Assembly: GCF_016918015.1 (NCBI RefSeq)
Contig: NZ_JAERMK010000018.1
Coordinates: 58,963 to 122,962 of the forward strand
From: Glycomyces sp. YM15
GTDB lineage: Bacteria > Actinomycetota > Actinomycetes > Mycobacteriales > Micromonosporaceae
Length of the DNA stretch: 64,000 bases
Direction of reading: 5' to 3'
Positions within the stretch are counted from its first letter, which is position 1, and every line of letters starts with the position of its first letter. Shown in pieces: positions 54,481 through 63,689 of this stretch. Both the position numbers and the translations under genes were made by a program. The notes beneath the pieces are model-generated. The model worked only from the letters and a program-made list of their open reading frames with translations, ran no database searches and was not told the origin of the DNA.

Positions 54481-55628
54481 GTATGCAGCCCTTCATGATC
54501 GACCCGCTCAGCGTCCGAGGCGCCGTCGAGGTCGAGACCACCGAGCGCGGCCTGATCCCGCATCGCCTGCCGCAGTGGGCGAGGCGCCAGATCCCGGACC
54601 GCTTCATGGCCCAGACCAGCGCCGAGAGCGCCGGAGTCCGACTCGCGATCCGCACCGCCGCGGACGTGGTCGAGCTCGACGTGCAGGGCCGACGGATCGC
54701 CGCCGACGCGACGGCGCCCATGCCGCCCAGCACCTACGAGGTCACCGAAGGCGGCGCGCTCGTCGCCACGGCCGGCGCGCCGGTCGGATCCCGATTCGTG
54801 TTCACCTTCGAGCGGCCCGACGGCGCGATCGTTCCCGGTCCTGATGCGACGGTGCGCTTCACGGGCCTCGGCACCGGCGCCGAACGCGACCTCGAACTGT
54901 GGCTGCCGTACTACGACCACGTCGAACTGCTCGCGCTTCGCGCCGACGCACCGGTCACGGCCCCGCCGGAAGGGGCCGCGCTCCGCTGGGTGCACCACGG
55001 CAGCTCGATCAGCCACGGCTACCGGGCCGAGACCACCACGGGCACCTGGCCGGTGGTCGCCGCGCTGCGATCGGGCGTGCACCTCACGAACCTCGCGTTC
55101 AGCGGCAACGCCATGCTCGACCCGTTCACGGCCAGGACGATCCGCGACACGGCGGCCGACCTCATCAGCCTGAAGCTCGGCATCAACCTCGTCAACGGCG
55201 ACGTGATGCGGGTGCGCGCCTTCCGCCCCGCGGTCGACGGCTTCCTCGACACGATCCGCGAGGGCCATCCCGACACGCCGATCGTGCTCGTCTCCCCGAT
55301 CTGGTGCGAGCCCGTCGAAGCCTCGGCCGGACCCACCATGCAGGACCCCGGCCGGGCCGAGGAGTGGTCGATCGCGGCGGGCAGCGAAGCCGAGGTCGCG
55401 ACCGGCAAGCTCTCACTGAGCGTCATCCGCGCCGAACTCGCCTCCATCGTGGACCGACGCCGCGCCGACGGCGACCGCCGACTGCGCTACCTCGACGGCC
55501 TGTCGCTCTACGGCGCGCGCGACGCCGCCGCCATGCCACTGCCGGACAACCTGCATCCCGGACCGGACGTGCAGCGCCTCATCGGCGCACGCTTCGCCGA
55601 CCGCGTGCTCGCCGAGCACGCCATCTGA
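54477..55628 (+). CDS. SGNH/GDSL-type carbohydrate esterase
   Basis: A 383-residue two-domain hydrolase without signal peptide. An N-terminal beta-sandwich (about 1-155) precedes an SGNH domain. The block I motif, usually GDSxS, reads GSSIS (residues 175-179, likely nucleophile S177). D357 and H360 in DNLHP complete the triad. Jelly-roll plus SGNH is the layout of CE2-type acetyl esterases. With the preceding glycosidase it probably deacylates an imported sugar. ATGA overlap with that gene. Confidence 0.8.
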   Translation: MSMQPFMIDPLSVRGAVEVETTERGLIPHRLPQWARRQIPDRFMAQTSAESAGVRLAIRTAADVVELDVQGRRIAADATAPMPPSTYEVTEGGALVATAGAPVGSRFVFTFERPDGAIVPGPDATVRFTGLGTGAERDLELWLPYYDHVELLALRADAPVTAPPEGAALRWVHHGSSISHGYRAETTTGTWPVVAALRSGVHLTNLAFSGNAMLDPFTARTIRDTAADLISLKLGINLVNGDVMRVRAFRPAVDGFLDTIREGHPDTPIVLVSPIWCEPVEASAGPTMQDPGRAEEWSIAAGSEAEVATGKLSLSVIRAELASIVDRRRADGDRRLRYLDGLSLYGARDAAAMPLPDNLHPGPDVQRLIGARFADRVLAEHAI

Positions 55629-55668
55629 CCGATCCTCCTCCGTCCATGCACCTGTAAAGGAGCAGTCC

Positions 55669-56775
55669 ATGACCCACCGATCGCTCACCCTCGCGATGGC
55701 CGCCGGCCTCGCGGCCGCCACCATCCCGATCACCGCCGCCGCGGCGGCCCCGACCGCTTGCCCCGCAAGCATCTCCACCGAGATCAACACCGAACTCACC
55801 GAACGCTTCGGCACCTACGCCGACACCGCCGGGCGCTGGACCGGCGCCGACTCCGCGTACAGCGTCGACCTCCCGGACGGCGCCACCGCGTGGATCTACT
55901 CCGACACGTTCATGGGCGAGGTCGACGAGAACGGCGGCAGGCCAGCCGACTCGCCGTTCCTCCACAACTCGATCATCGTCGACGACGGCGGCCGACTCAC
56001 GACCTTCACGGGCGGTACCGAGTCCGCCCCCGAATCCCTCGTCGAAGTGGCCGGCGCCGACGAGACCCAGCGCTGGTACTGGTTCGGGGACGCCACGGTC
56101 GAGGACGGCATGCTCCGCGTGATGCTCCTCGAGTTCATCAAGACCGGCAGCGGCGTGTTCGACTTCGAGTTCACCGGCAACGCCGTCGCGACCCTCGACC
56201 CGGCCGACATGAGCCTCGTCTCGGTCACCGACCTGCCGGACTCGGAGATCAACTGGGGTTCGGCGATATACGAGGACGCCGAAGACGGCTACACCTACGT
56301 CTTCGGTGTCGAGGACAACCAGGCCCAGAAGTACGCCCACCTCGCCCGCGTCCCCACCGGCTCGCTGACCACCGCGGGCTGGGAGTACTTCAACGCGGGG
56401 GCGTGGGTCGCCGACCCGAACGGGTCGAGCCGCATCCTCGAGGGCGTCTCCAACGAGTTCAGCGTCTCACGTTTCCAAGGCGAGTTCACGCTCGTCACCG
56501 GTGATGCGACCGAACCGCTCAGCGCCGAGATCGTGATGTACCGCAGCAGCGACATCACGGGCCCCTACACCGGTAAGACCGAGCTGTACACCACCCCGGA
56601 GACCGGCGGGAACGTCTTCACCTACAACGCGAAGGCCCACCCGAACCTCGGCGACCGCGACACCCTCGTCATCACCTACAACGTGAACAGCTTCGAAGGC
56701 GGCGACCACTACTCGGACGCCCGCCTCTACCGTCCCCGCTACGTCGACGTGCACGCGCAGCGCTCGCGCCGCTAG
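55669..56775 (+). CDS. Secreted five-bladed propeller protein, DUF5005/DUF4185-like
   Basis: A 368-residue protein with a Sec signal peptide (cleavage near AAAAAP) and two early Cys-containing segments. GRWTGADSAYSVDLPDGATA and YSDTFMGEVD match the first blade of DUF4185/DUF5005 proteins, a propeller fold related to GH43/GH32. Some DUF4185 members have been reported as endo-D-arabinanases (GH183), so a glycanase function is plausible. It is last in the locus and the only exported enzyme-like protein, making it the candidate that cuts the polymer outside. A terminator follows at 56795. Confidence 0.7.
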   Translation: MTHRSLTLAMAAGLAAATIPITAAAAAPTACPASISTEINTELTERFGTYADTAGRWTGADSAYSVDLPDGATAWIYSDTFMGEVDENGGRPADSPFLHNSIIVDDGGRLTTFTGGTESAPESLVEVAGADETQRWYWFGDATVEDGMLRVMLLEFIKTGSGVFDFEFTGNAVATLDPADMSLVSVTDLPDSEINWGSAIYEDAEDGYTYVFGVEDNQAQKYAHLARVPTGSLTTAGWEYFNAGAWVADPNGSSRILEGVSNEFSVSRFQGEFTLVTGDATEPLSAEIVMYRSSDITGPYTGKTELYTTPETGGNVFTYNAKAHPNLGDRDTLVITYNVNSFEGGDHYSDARLYRPRYVDVHAQRSRR

Positions 56776-56794
56776 ACCGAACACCGCAACACCC

Positions 56795-56825
56795 CCGGGC
56801 CAGAGGCCACCAGCCTCTGGCCCGG
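56795..56825 (+). terminator. Terminator at the end of the 46556-56775 operon
   Basis: A perfect 13-bp stem (CCGGGCCAGAGGC with its complement) and a 5-nt loop, 20 bp after the stop codon. Confidence 0.8.
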
Positions 56826-56890
56826 TTGCGTCCCCCCGAGCGCTCGAGCCGCCTAGGCTGGTCCGGGACGCCAACGGGAGGAGACCGGCC

Positions 56891-57367
56891 ATGGACGACA
56901 CCGCGTTCGTCTACTTGTCGCGCATCAAGACCACGCCGGAGCGGCTGTGGCGGGCACTGACCGAACCCGCGTTCACCGAACGGTACTGGGAGCTCTCCTT
57001 CGACACCGACTGGAAGCCCGGCTCGCCCATGACCTGGCGCGAACGAGGCGGCAGCATCGCCGACCCCGGCCAGAAGGTGCTCGAAGCCGACCGGCCGCGG
57101 CGGCTCGCCTACACCTGGCACTCGTTCACGCCCGTCTGGGCCGAGCGGGCCGGCGTCGGCGACGACGTGCTCGCGGTGATCGCGGCCGAGCCGCGCTCCA
57201 AGGTCGCGTTCGACCTCGAGCCCGGGAGGGCCACCGTCCGCCTCAAGGTCACCCACGACGGGTTCGAACCCGGCAGCACCGTCCTGGAGATGATCAGCGA
57301 AGGCTGGCCCGAACTGGTCTCGAGCCTCAAGACCCTCCTCGAGACCGGCGAACCGCTGCCGTCCTGA
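56891..57367 (+). CDS. SRPBCC/AHSA1-family protein
   Basis: A 158-residue protein of the START/AHSA1 type, a helix-grip fold with a ligand cavity. FVYLSRIKTTPERLWRALTE at the start and the C-terminal WPELVSSLKTLLETG are typical. Often paired with ArsR regulators, but none is present here. Function unknown. GGAGGAGA-like sequence precedes the ATG. Confidence 0.85.
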   Translation: MDDTAFVYLSRIKTTPERLWRALTEPAFTERYWELSFDTDWKPGSPMTWRERGGSIADPGQKVLEADRPRRLAYTWHSFTPVWAERAGVGDDVLAVIAAEPRSKVAFDLEPGRATVRLKVTHDGFEPGSTVLEMISEGWPELVSSLKTLLETGEPLPS

Positions 57368-57433
57368 ACCGATGCGTTTCGGCCTTCGGCATCGTCGGTA
57401 TACCTGAGGATCCCCGAACCAGAGGAGCAGCAC

Positions 57434-58063
57434 ATGGGCAAGCTCATCGTCACCGAGTTCATGTCCGTCGACGGTGTGGGCCAGGCCCCCGGCGCGCCGG
57501 AGGAGGACCCCGAAGGCGGTTTCGCGTACGGCGGCTGGCAGGCGCCGCTCATCGACCGCGATGAGGAGCACTTCATCTTCGAGCAGGCGAAGGGCATGGA
57601 CGCGCTCCTGCTCGGCCGCCGCACGTACGAGATCTTCGCGGGCTACTGGCCCACGGCCCCCGCCGAGTTCGAGTTCACCGCGCTCATGAACCGCGTCCCC
57701 AAATACGTCGCCTCACGCACACTTCAAGCGCCGCTGAACTGGGAGAACACGAACCTCTTGGACGGCGACCTGGCCGAGGGCGTGGCGGACCTGAAGGACC
57801 GCCACGACAAGGTCCACGTGATCGGCAGCCTGAACCTGGTCCAGTCGCTGCTACGGCTCGGCCTCGTCGACCACCTCAACCTGTGGGTCTACCCGCTCGT
57901 CCTCGGCGACGGCAAGCGCGTCTTCGTCGGAGGCGCGATGCCCGCGGCCCTGCGCCTGACCGAATCGCGCGTCTTCGCCAACGGCACGGTCAAACTCGAA
58001 TACGAGACCGCGGGCGAACCCGCGGTCGGCGACATCGACGCCGACGTCGACCGCCTGACCTGA
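57434..58063 (+). CDS. Dihydrofolate-reductase-like protein (second copy)
   Basis: A 209-residue RibD C-terminal-type reductase: KLIVTEFMSVDGVGQAPG at the start, LLGRRTYEIFAGYWPT and VIGSLNLVQSLLRLGLVDHL later. Shares the family with 41524-42132 but is not closely similar. RBS AGAGGAGCA. Substrate unknown. Confidence 0.88.
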   Translation: MGKLIVTEFMSVDGVGQAPGAPEEDPEGGFAYGGWQAPLIDRDEEHFIFEQAKGMDALLLGRRTYEIFAGYWPTAPAEFEFTALMNRVPKYVASRTLQAPLNWENTNLLDGDLAEGVADLKDRHDKVHVIGSLNLVQSLLRLGLVDHLNLWVYPLVLGDGKRVFVGGAMPAALRLTESRVFANGTVKLEYETAGEPAVGDIDADVDRLT

Positions 58064-58195
58064 CCGGACGCCGACCCGGGTCCGACGACGGCCGCGATGA
58101 TCCCGGTCGGGAACACGTCGGCGGTCCCGCTCGGGCTTCGGTCGACCTTCAGGCCCGCACCGACTGTCCCTTCAGTCTTGCCGCCAGCCTGTAAC

Positions 58196-61100
58196 GTGAG
58201 CCACGTGTCGGAGTCAGAGGAGGCGCGCGGTGGACACCCACCCCCAAACGCCGAACACGTCGAGTCGCCTTTCGGTCCCCTCCTGAAGTCGCATCGCGAA
58301 CGCCGCGGCCTGACACAGCGGGACCTCGCCGGGCATTCCGGCCTCAGCCTGGCCGCCATCCGCGACCTGGAGCAGGGCCGCAGCCGCCATCCGCGGCGCG
58401 ATTCGGTGCACGGCCTCGCCGTCGCCCTGGGGCTGTCGAACCAGGACGAGGCCCGATTCCTCGCGGCCGCCGTCGGCGGCGACGTGTACGCCACGCTGAC
58501 CCCGATCGCACTCGTCGACGCCGATCGGACCGAGCCCGAAGCGGGGACGACGCTCGGCGTATTGGGACCGGTCGCCCTGTGGGACAGCGGGATTCCAGTG
58601 CCGTTGACGTCGCCCAACCAGAAGTGCGTGCTGTTGCGGCTGGCGCTGAGCGCCGGCGAGGTGGTGGGACGGGAAGAACTGATGGACCTGCTCTGGGGTG
58701 AGCGACGGCCAGCCTCGGCCGCGAATCTCCTGCACACCTATATCGGCAGGCTTCGGCGACTGCTCCGGCCGGATTCGGGACCGATGCTCCAGACCGCTGC
58801 GGGCGGCTACCGCCTTGAGGCGGATCCGGTCAGCTTGGACCTGGCTCGATTCCGGAAGCTGGCTTCCCTGGGCGCCAAGGAGAACGACCCGGAACGGGCG
58901 CTGGGTCACCTCGCCGAGGCCGTCCGATTGTGGCGCGGCGACACCGATGTGGACGCTCTCCGGAACGGTCCGTTGATGGCGGCCGTGACCGAGGAGTACG
59001 TGACCGTCCTGTGCGCCTATGCCTCGGCCGCAAGGGATTTGGGGGAATCCGACCAGGTGCTGCCGCGCCTGCGAGAACTGGCCGACCGGCTCGAACTGCA
59101 CGAACCGCTGCACGCGGAGCTCGTCATGAGCCTGTCCGCGAGCGGTCGGCAGGCCGAGGCGCTCGCTGCTTTCGACCGAGTTCGCACCGCGCTCGCCGAC
59201 CAGCTCGGCATCGACCCTGGCGACCGGCTCCGTGAAGCCCACCACGGTGCGCTCCGGCAGCGCTGGAGCGCGCAAGCGAACGCGTCGCAGCGGCAGGCGG
59301 TGATACGGCAGACACCGGCGCCGCCCCCGGACTTCGTCGGGCGCATCGGGGAGTTGGACCTGATCGCCTCGACGCTCGGAGGCGACCGGTCGGGGGCCGG
59401 GGCCCGTCCGCGGATCATCGCCGTGAACGGCCCCGCGGGGGTCGGCAAGACCGCCTTGGCATTGGAAGCGTCTGGTCGCTTGCGGGAGGCGTTCCCGGAC
59501 GGACAGCTGTACGCCGACCTCCGCGGCGCCTTCGGCGCACCGATTTCCCCTTTGGAAGTACTCGGGCGATTCCTGCGGGCGCTGGGCGTCTCCGGCGAGC
59601 GGATCGGTGCCGATGAGGCCGAAGCCGCCGCGTTGCTGCGCAGTGAACTCGCCGACCGCCGGATGCTGCTGGTCCTCGACAACGCGAAGGACGGACGGCA
59701 GGTGTCGCCGCTGCTGCCCGGCGCCGGCTCCTGCGGTGTGCTGGTGACCAGCCGCAGGCGGCTCACCGATCTGGTGGGCGCCACGGTGGTCGACCTCCCG
59801 ACGCTGCCGGCCGCGGACGCCCTCGCCCTCCTGGCCGCCGCCGCGGGCACGCAGCGGATCGCCGCCGATCCGCAGTCGGCCAGGCAACTGAGCGCCGCCT
59901 GCGGGCAACTGCCGCTGGCGCTGCGCATCGCGGGTGCGCGATTGGCCGGCCGCTCTGCGTGGTCCGCCGCCGACCTGGCGAAGCGCCTGCGCGACGAGAG
60001 CCGGAGGCTGGCCGAGCTGAGCACCGGAGAGCTCAGTGTGCTGGTCAGCTTCCAGCTCAGCTACCAGGATCTCAGCGAGGACGCACGACGCACCTTCCGG
60101 TTGTGCGCCCTGCACCCCGGCGACGACTTCACTCTGGACGCCACCGCGGCCCTGCTCGATGCCGAAGCCCCCGAAGCGGATCGGATCCTCGGCGAACTGC
60201 TGGACGCCAACATGCTCCTGCAGTACGCCCCCGACCGGTTCCGCTTCCACGATCTGCTCGGCCTGTACGCGACCAGACTGCTCGCCGAGCACGACACCCA
60301 GGAGTACGCCGCGGACCGGGACCGGTACTACGCCTGGAACCTCCGAGTCGTGACGGCGGCGATGGAGTGGGTGTACCCGCAGCTCGTCAGATGGTCCACA
60401 TGCGACGACCGAGAAGCCGTGTTCGAATCGCACGAAGCCGCGTCGGCATGGCTCGACACGGAGGCACCGGCACTGGTCGCGCTCACCGAACGCGTCGCTG
60501 ACGCCGAGGAGCACCGCCACCTCGCCTGGCAGATCGCCGACCAGCTCCGCGGCTACTTCCTGATCAACCGACAGGCCGACCGATGGCTGCGGTCCGCCGA
60601 CGCGGGCCTGCGCGCCGCGGAGGGCGATCCCACCGCCCAGGCGGCGATGCATATGACCCGCGGACAGGCGATGTGGGCACTCGGCCGCCACGAAGAGGCG
60701 ATCGCCGTCTACACGGAGGGTGCGCGAGCGGCGGACGCCGGCGGGTGGCGGCAGGCCGCCGCCTACCTGCGGCACAACATCGGCTGGGTGCTGGCCGAAC
60801 AGGGCCGACTGGCCGAAGCCGAGCGGTCCTTCCACCAGGCGATCGAACTCAGCGACGACGAACTGGGCCACGTTCGCGCGGTGACGCTCAACGGCTTGGG
60901 CTACGTGTGCTCCGACCAGGGCCGACTCGCGGAGGCGGCGGAGTACTTCGGCGCCGCCCTGCGCATCAACCAGAAGTCCGGACGGGAGAAATCCCTCCTG
61001 GCCAACCGCTCGAACCTCGGCATGGTGCTCCGCCAACTCGGGCACGAGTCGGCGGCCGAAGAGCATTTGCTCGCCGCGTTGGACGGGCACCGGCGAACCT

Positions 61101-61660
61101 CCAATATGAACGGTGAGCTGGCCGCATTGGAGGAACTGAGCCTCCTGCATGCGCAACGCGACCGGACCGCCGCAGCGGTGAGCGTCGCCGCACAGGGCTA
61201 CGATCTCGCGGTGATCGCCCAGGACCGGCGCGCGCAGGCGGCGCTGCTGATCGCATTGGGCGAGGCGCAACTGGGCGCCGGTGACCTTCCGGCGGCCCAG
61301 GACTCGTTCCGGCGGGCGCTCGCACTCGCCGACGAGTTCCCGTTCCTTGCCACGCGCGCGACCACCGGCACGGCGCATGCGCTGCTGGCGCTGGGCGACA
61401 TCGCCGATGCGCGCAGGCATGCGGAACGCGCCTTGGAGGAGGCGCGCAGACGCGGCTACGGTGTCCTCGAGGCCGACGCGCTTGCGGCGCAGGCCCGATG
61501 CGCCGCAAGCGAAGACCCGGCGGCTGCCGCACGGCTCGCCGCGGCGGCCGCCGAAGGCTACCGGACGGTCGGGGTGGAGTTCATGGCCGCCCGGGTCGAG
61601 GCGGAGGATTTCGGCCAGAGCCGGCAAGCCGGCGCATCGTCCTCGATGCACCGGCGTTGA
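58196..61660 (+). CDS. Giant XRE-SARP-NB-ARC-TPR transcriptional regulator
   Basis: A protein of about 1150 residues. In order: XRE-type helix-turn-helix (ERRGLTQRDLAGHSGLSLAA), OmpR-type winged helix plus BTAD (LTSPNQKCVLLRLALSAGEVV, LLHTYIGRLRRLLRPD), NB-ARC ATPase with Walker A GPAGVGKTA and Walker B MLLVLDNAK, then C-terminal TPR repeats. SARP-BTAD proteins activate secondary-metabolism genes; large AfsR-like forms use ATP. An added XRE domain at the N-terminus is less common. The start is uncertain: GTG at 58196 or 58205 fits the XRE start better than the ATG at 58097, which adds residues that look non-coding. No biosynthetic cluster is visible nearby. Confidence 0.82.
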   Translation: MSHVSESEEARGGHPPPNAEHVESPFGPLLKSHRERRGLTQRDLAGHSGLSLAAIRDLEQGRSRHPRRDSVHGLAVALGLSNQDEARFLAAAVGGDVYATLTPIALVDADRTEPEAGTTLGVLGPVALWDSGIPVPLTSPNQKCVLLRLALSAGEVVGREELMDLLWGERRPASAANLLHTYIGRLRRLLRPDSGPMLQTAAGGYRLEADPVSLDLARFRKLASLGAKENDPERALGHLAEAVRLWRGDTDVDALRNGPLMAAVTEEYVTVLCAYASAARDLGESDQVLPRLRELADRLELHEPLHAELVMSLSASGRQAEALAAFDRVRTALADQLGIDPGDRLREAHHGALRQRWSAQANASQRQAVIRQTPAPPPDFVGRIGELDLIASTLGGDRSGAGARPRIIAVNGPAGVGKTALALEASGRLREAFPDGQLYADLRGAFGAPISPLEVLGRFLRALGVSGERIGADEAEAAALLRSELADRRMLLVLDNAKDGRQVSPLLPGAGSCGVLVTSRRRLTDLVGATVVDLPTLPAADALALLAAAAGTQRIAADPQSARQLSAACGQLPLALRIAGARLAGRSAWSAADLAKRLRDESRRLAELSTGELSVLVSFQLSYQDLSEDARRTFRLCALHPGDDFTLDATAALLDAEAPEADRILGELLDANMLLQYAPDRFRFHDLLGLYATRLLAEHDTQEYAADRDRYYAWNLRVVTAAMEWVYPQLVRWSTCDDREAVFESHEAASAWLDTEAPALVALTERVADAEEHRHLAWQIADQLRGYFLINRQADRWLRSADAGLRAAEGDPTAQAAMHMTRGQAMWALGRHEEAIAVYTEGARAADAGGWRQAAAYLRHNIGWVLAEQGRLAEAERSFHQAIELSDDELGHVRAVTLNGLGYVCSDQGRLAEAAEYFGAALRINQKSGREKSLLANRSNLGMVLRQLGHESAAEEHLLAALDGHRRTSNMNGELAALEELSLLHAQRDRTAAAVSVAAQGYDLAVIAQDRRAQAALLIALGEAQLGAGDLPAAQDSFRRALALADEFPFLATRATTGTAHALLALGDIADARRHAERALEEARRRGYGVLEADALAAQARCAASEDPAAAARLAAAAAEGYRTVGVEFMAARVEAEDFGQSRQAGASSSMHRR

Positions 61661-61671
61661 CGGGCGTTCGA

Positions 61672-62205
61672 TCAGTCGAAGATCTTGTCGTAGCGGAGCG
61701 GGCTGTAGTCGGCGTTCTTCAGGGTGGTCACGTACTTCGTCTCGTACTTCATGTCCGCGCTGGGGGAGACCAGGTGGTAGACCTTCATTGAAACGCCCTT
61801 CTCCACCCACTTGGCGAACAGCATGCAGTGGTTGTCGTAGCTGTTGACGATGTCGCCCGGGAGGAGGCTGCTCCAGTAGACCGGGTGCGAGATGTCGGAA
61901 AGAGTGCGGGTGCTGTGCCCGGGCGTCGCGCTGTGCCAGGCCATCGAAACGAACCCGGAGCAGTCGCGGCGGTAGCGGTGGCCCCCGTCGTTGTCGGTGG
62001 CCGTGCTGCCCTGGTCGTACTGGATGCCGCGGTCGTACCAGTCCTTGGCCCGGGTCATCACGTTCGAGCGCGAGATGTTGCCCATGTAGTAGGCCTGGGC
62101 CGGGCTCGCGACGACGAGGGTCGGGATCGCCACCGCGGGGACGATGGCGGCCGCCTGCAGCAGTCGGCGACGGGAGAGGTTCGGCTTGTCGGATTGAGCG
62201 GCCAT
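61672..62205 (-). CDS. Tat-exported NlpC/P60-like (CHAP-type) cell-wall hydrolase
   Basis: A 177-residue exported protein. Tat signal SRRRLLQAAAIVP, cleavage after SPAQA. Candidate catalytic C82 in RDCSGFVSMAWH and H126 in NHCMLF give the NlpC/P60 Cys-His arrangement, normally cutting peptidoglycan peptides. The domain is small and has no wall-binding module. The ATG at 62205 follows GGAG by 6 nt; the upstream GTG at 62217 has no ribosome-binding site. Convergent with the giant regulator. Confidence 0.78.
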   Translation of the reverse strand: MAAQSDKPNLSRRRLLQAAAIVPAVAIPTLVVASPAQAYYMGNISRSNVMTRAKDWYDRGIQYDQGSTATDNDGGHRYRRDCSGFVSMAWHSATPGHSTRTLSDISHPVYWSSLLPGDIVNSYDNHCMLFAKWVEKGVSMKVYHLVSPSADMKYETKYVTTLKNADYSPLRYDKIFD

Positions 62206-62403
62206 GGCGGGCTCCACTTCTCAGGTGTGGTTCGGGAGGTGCGGCCGGTCTGCTCTTGCGAGCGGTTCCGACCTGGAGATGACACTAGAAGCGGCCGGTC
62301 GCACGAGACTTGCGCCGAAACCCGTACTCGGCCCGTACCGATGCCATCGGGGTGCGGGCCGCTCCCCTTGCGTCCGGTCGCGGTCTGACCTAAGCTCGTC
62401 ACG

Positions 62404-62438
62404 TCCCATTCATCGATATGAATTCCCAATGAATGGGA
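62404..62438. promoter_or_regulatory. Inverted repeat operator upstream of the dehydratase gene
   Basis: TCCCATTCAT (62404-62413) and ATGAATGGGA (62429-62438) are a perfect 10-bp inverted repeat around 15 bp; a further ATGAAT lies inside the spacer. Three half-sites in 35 bp suit an IclR-type dimer or tetramer; an IclR gene follows the dehydratase. Confidence 0.6.
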
Positions 62439-62465
62439 CTGTCCAGTGTAGGGGAGCGAGCCGAC

Positions 62466-63689
62466 ATGACCAGTGAATCCACCTTCATCGAGCAGACCAG
62501 CGCCACCGAGACGAGCGCCGTGAACGAGCGCCACTTCAGCGCCCTGCAGCGCGGGGAGGCGAGCCGCGACCGCATCGCCTCCGTGCGGATCTCGCACGCG
62601 ATCCTCCCGCTCAAGACCTCCATCAGCGACGCGAAGGTCCTGACCGGCCGCCAGAAGCCGATGACCGAGATCGCGTTCCTGTTCGCGGAGATCCGCACCG
62701 AGTCCGGTCTCGAAGGCGTCGGCTACGGCTACTCCAAGCGCGCCGGCGGCAAAGGCCAGTACGCCCACGCCCGCGAGATCGCCCCCGATCTGATCGGCGA
62801 GGACCCCAACGACATCCAGCGGATCTGGACCAAGCTGGTGTGGTCCGGCGCCTCCGTCGGCCGCAGTGGACTGTCCACTCAGGCGATCGCCGCGTTCGAC
62901 ATCGCATTGTGGGACCTCAAGGCCAAGCGCGCGGGGCTGCCACTCGCGAAACTCCTCGGCTCCCACCGCGACACCGTGGCCTGCTACAACACCTCCGGCG
63001 GCTTCCTCTCCTCCTCCATCGAGGAGGTCCTCCACAACGCCGACGCCGCGATCGCGAGCGGCATCGGCGGCATCAAGATCAAAGTGGGACAACCCGACAC
63101 GCGCCTCGACCTGCGCCGCGTCGCCGCCGTCCGCGAGCACCTGGGCGAGGACTTCCCGCTCATGGTCGACGCCAACCAGCAGTGGAACCGCAGCACCGCG
63201 ATCCGCATGGGCCGCAGCCTCGAGGAGTACGACCTCACCTGGATCGAGGAGCCCCTCGACGCCTACGACGCCGAAGGCCACGCCAACCTCGCCCGCGAAC
63301 TCGCCACCCCCATCGCCACCGGCGAGATGCTCACCAGCGTCGCCGAGCACGCCGACCTGATCCGGCACCGCAGCGTCGACTTCATCCAGCCCGACGCGCC
63401 CCGCGTCGGCGGCATCACCCCGTTCCTCAAGATCATGTCCCTCGGCGAGCACGCGCGCGTCCGCATGGCCCCCCACTTCGCCATGGAGATCCACCTCCAC
63501 CTCGCCGCCGCCTACGAGCACGACCCGTGGGTCGAGCACTTCGAATGGCTGGAACCGCTGTTCAACGAACGCCTCGAGATCGCCGACGGCCGCATGGTCG
63601 TCCCTTCCCGGCCCGGCCTCGGCTTCAGCCTCAGCGAGCAGGCCCGCGCCTGGACCGAGGCCACCGAACGGTTCGGATCCGCCGCGTGA
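62466..63689 (+). CDS. Enolase-superfamily sugar-acid dehydratase (L-talarate/galactarate dehydratase-like)
   Basis: A 407-residue member of the mandelate-racemase subgroup. K204 and K206 (KIKVGQPD) are the base pair, D235 (VDANQQW), E261 (IEEPLD) and E287 (TGEML) bind Mg, and H337 (APHFAMEIHLH) is the second base. The closest known type by motif pattern is TalrD/GalrD, which dehydrates L-talarate or galactarate to a 5-keto-4-deoxy product. It has an extra N-terminal tail of about 35 residues. The next gene, an IclR regulator, overlaps its stop codon. Confidence 0.85.
   Translation: MTSESTFIEQTSATETSAVNERHFSALQRGEASRDRIASVRISHAILPLKTSISDAKVLTGRQKPMTEIAFLFAEIRTESGLEGVGYGYSKRAGGKGQYAHAREIAPDLIGEDPNDIQRIWTKLVWSGASVGRSGLSTQAIAAFDIALWDLKAKRAGLPLAKLLGSHRDTVACYNTSGGFLSSSIEEVLHNADAAIASGIGGIKIKVGQPDTRLDLRRVAAVREHLGEDFPLMVDANQQWNRSTAIRMGRSLEEYDLTWIEEPLDAYDAEGHANLARELATPIATGEMLTSVAEHADLIRHRSVDFIQPDAPRVGGITPFLKIMSLGEHARVRMAPHFAMEIHLHLAAAYEHDPWVEHFEWLEPLFNERLEIADGRMVVPSRPGLGFSLSEQARAWTEATERFGSAA

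Noticed and set aside
58097-58195. ATG at 58097 as start of the giant regulator
   Set aside because: The extra 33 residues are low-complexity Pro/Thr/Ser with no known domain; GTG codons at 58196 or 58205 fit the XRE start better, though this is not certain.
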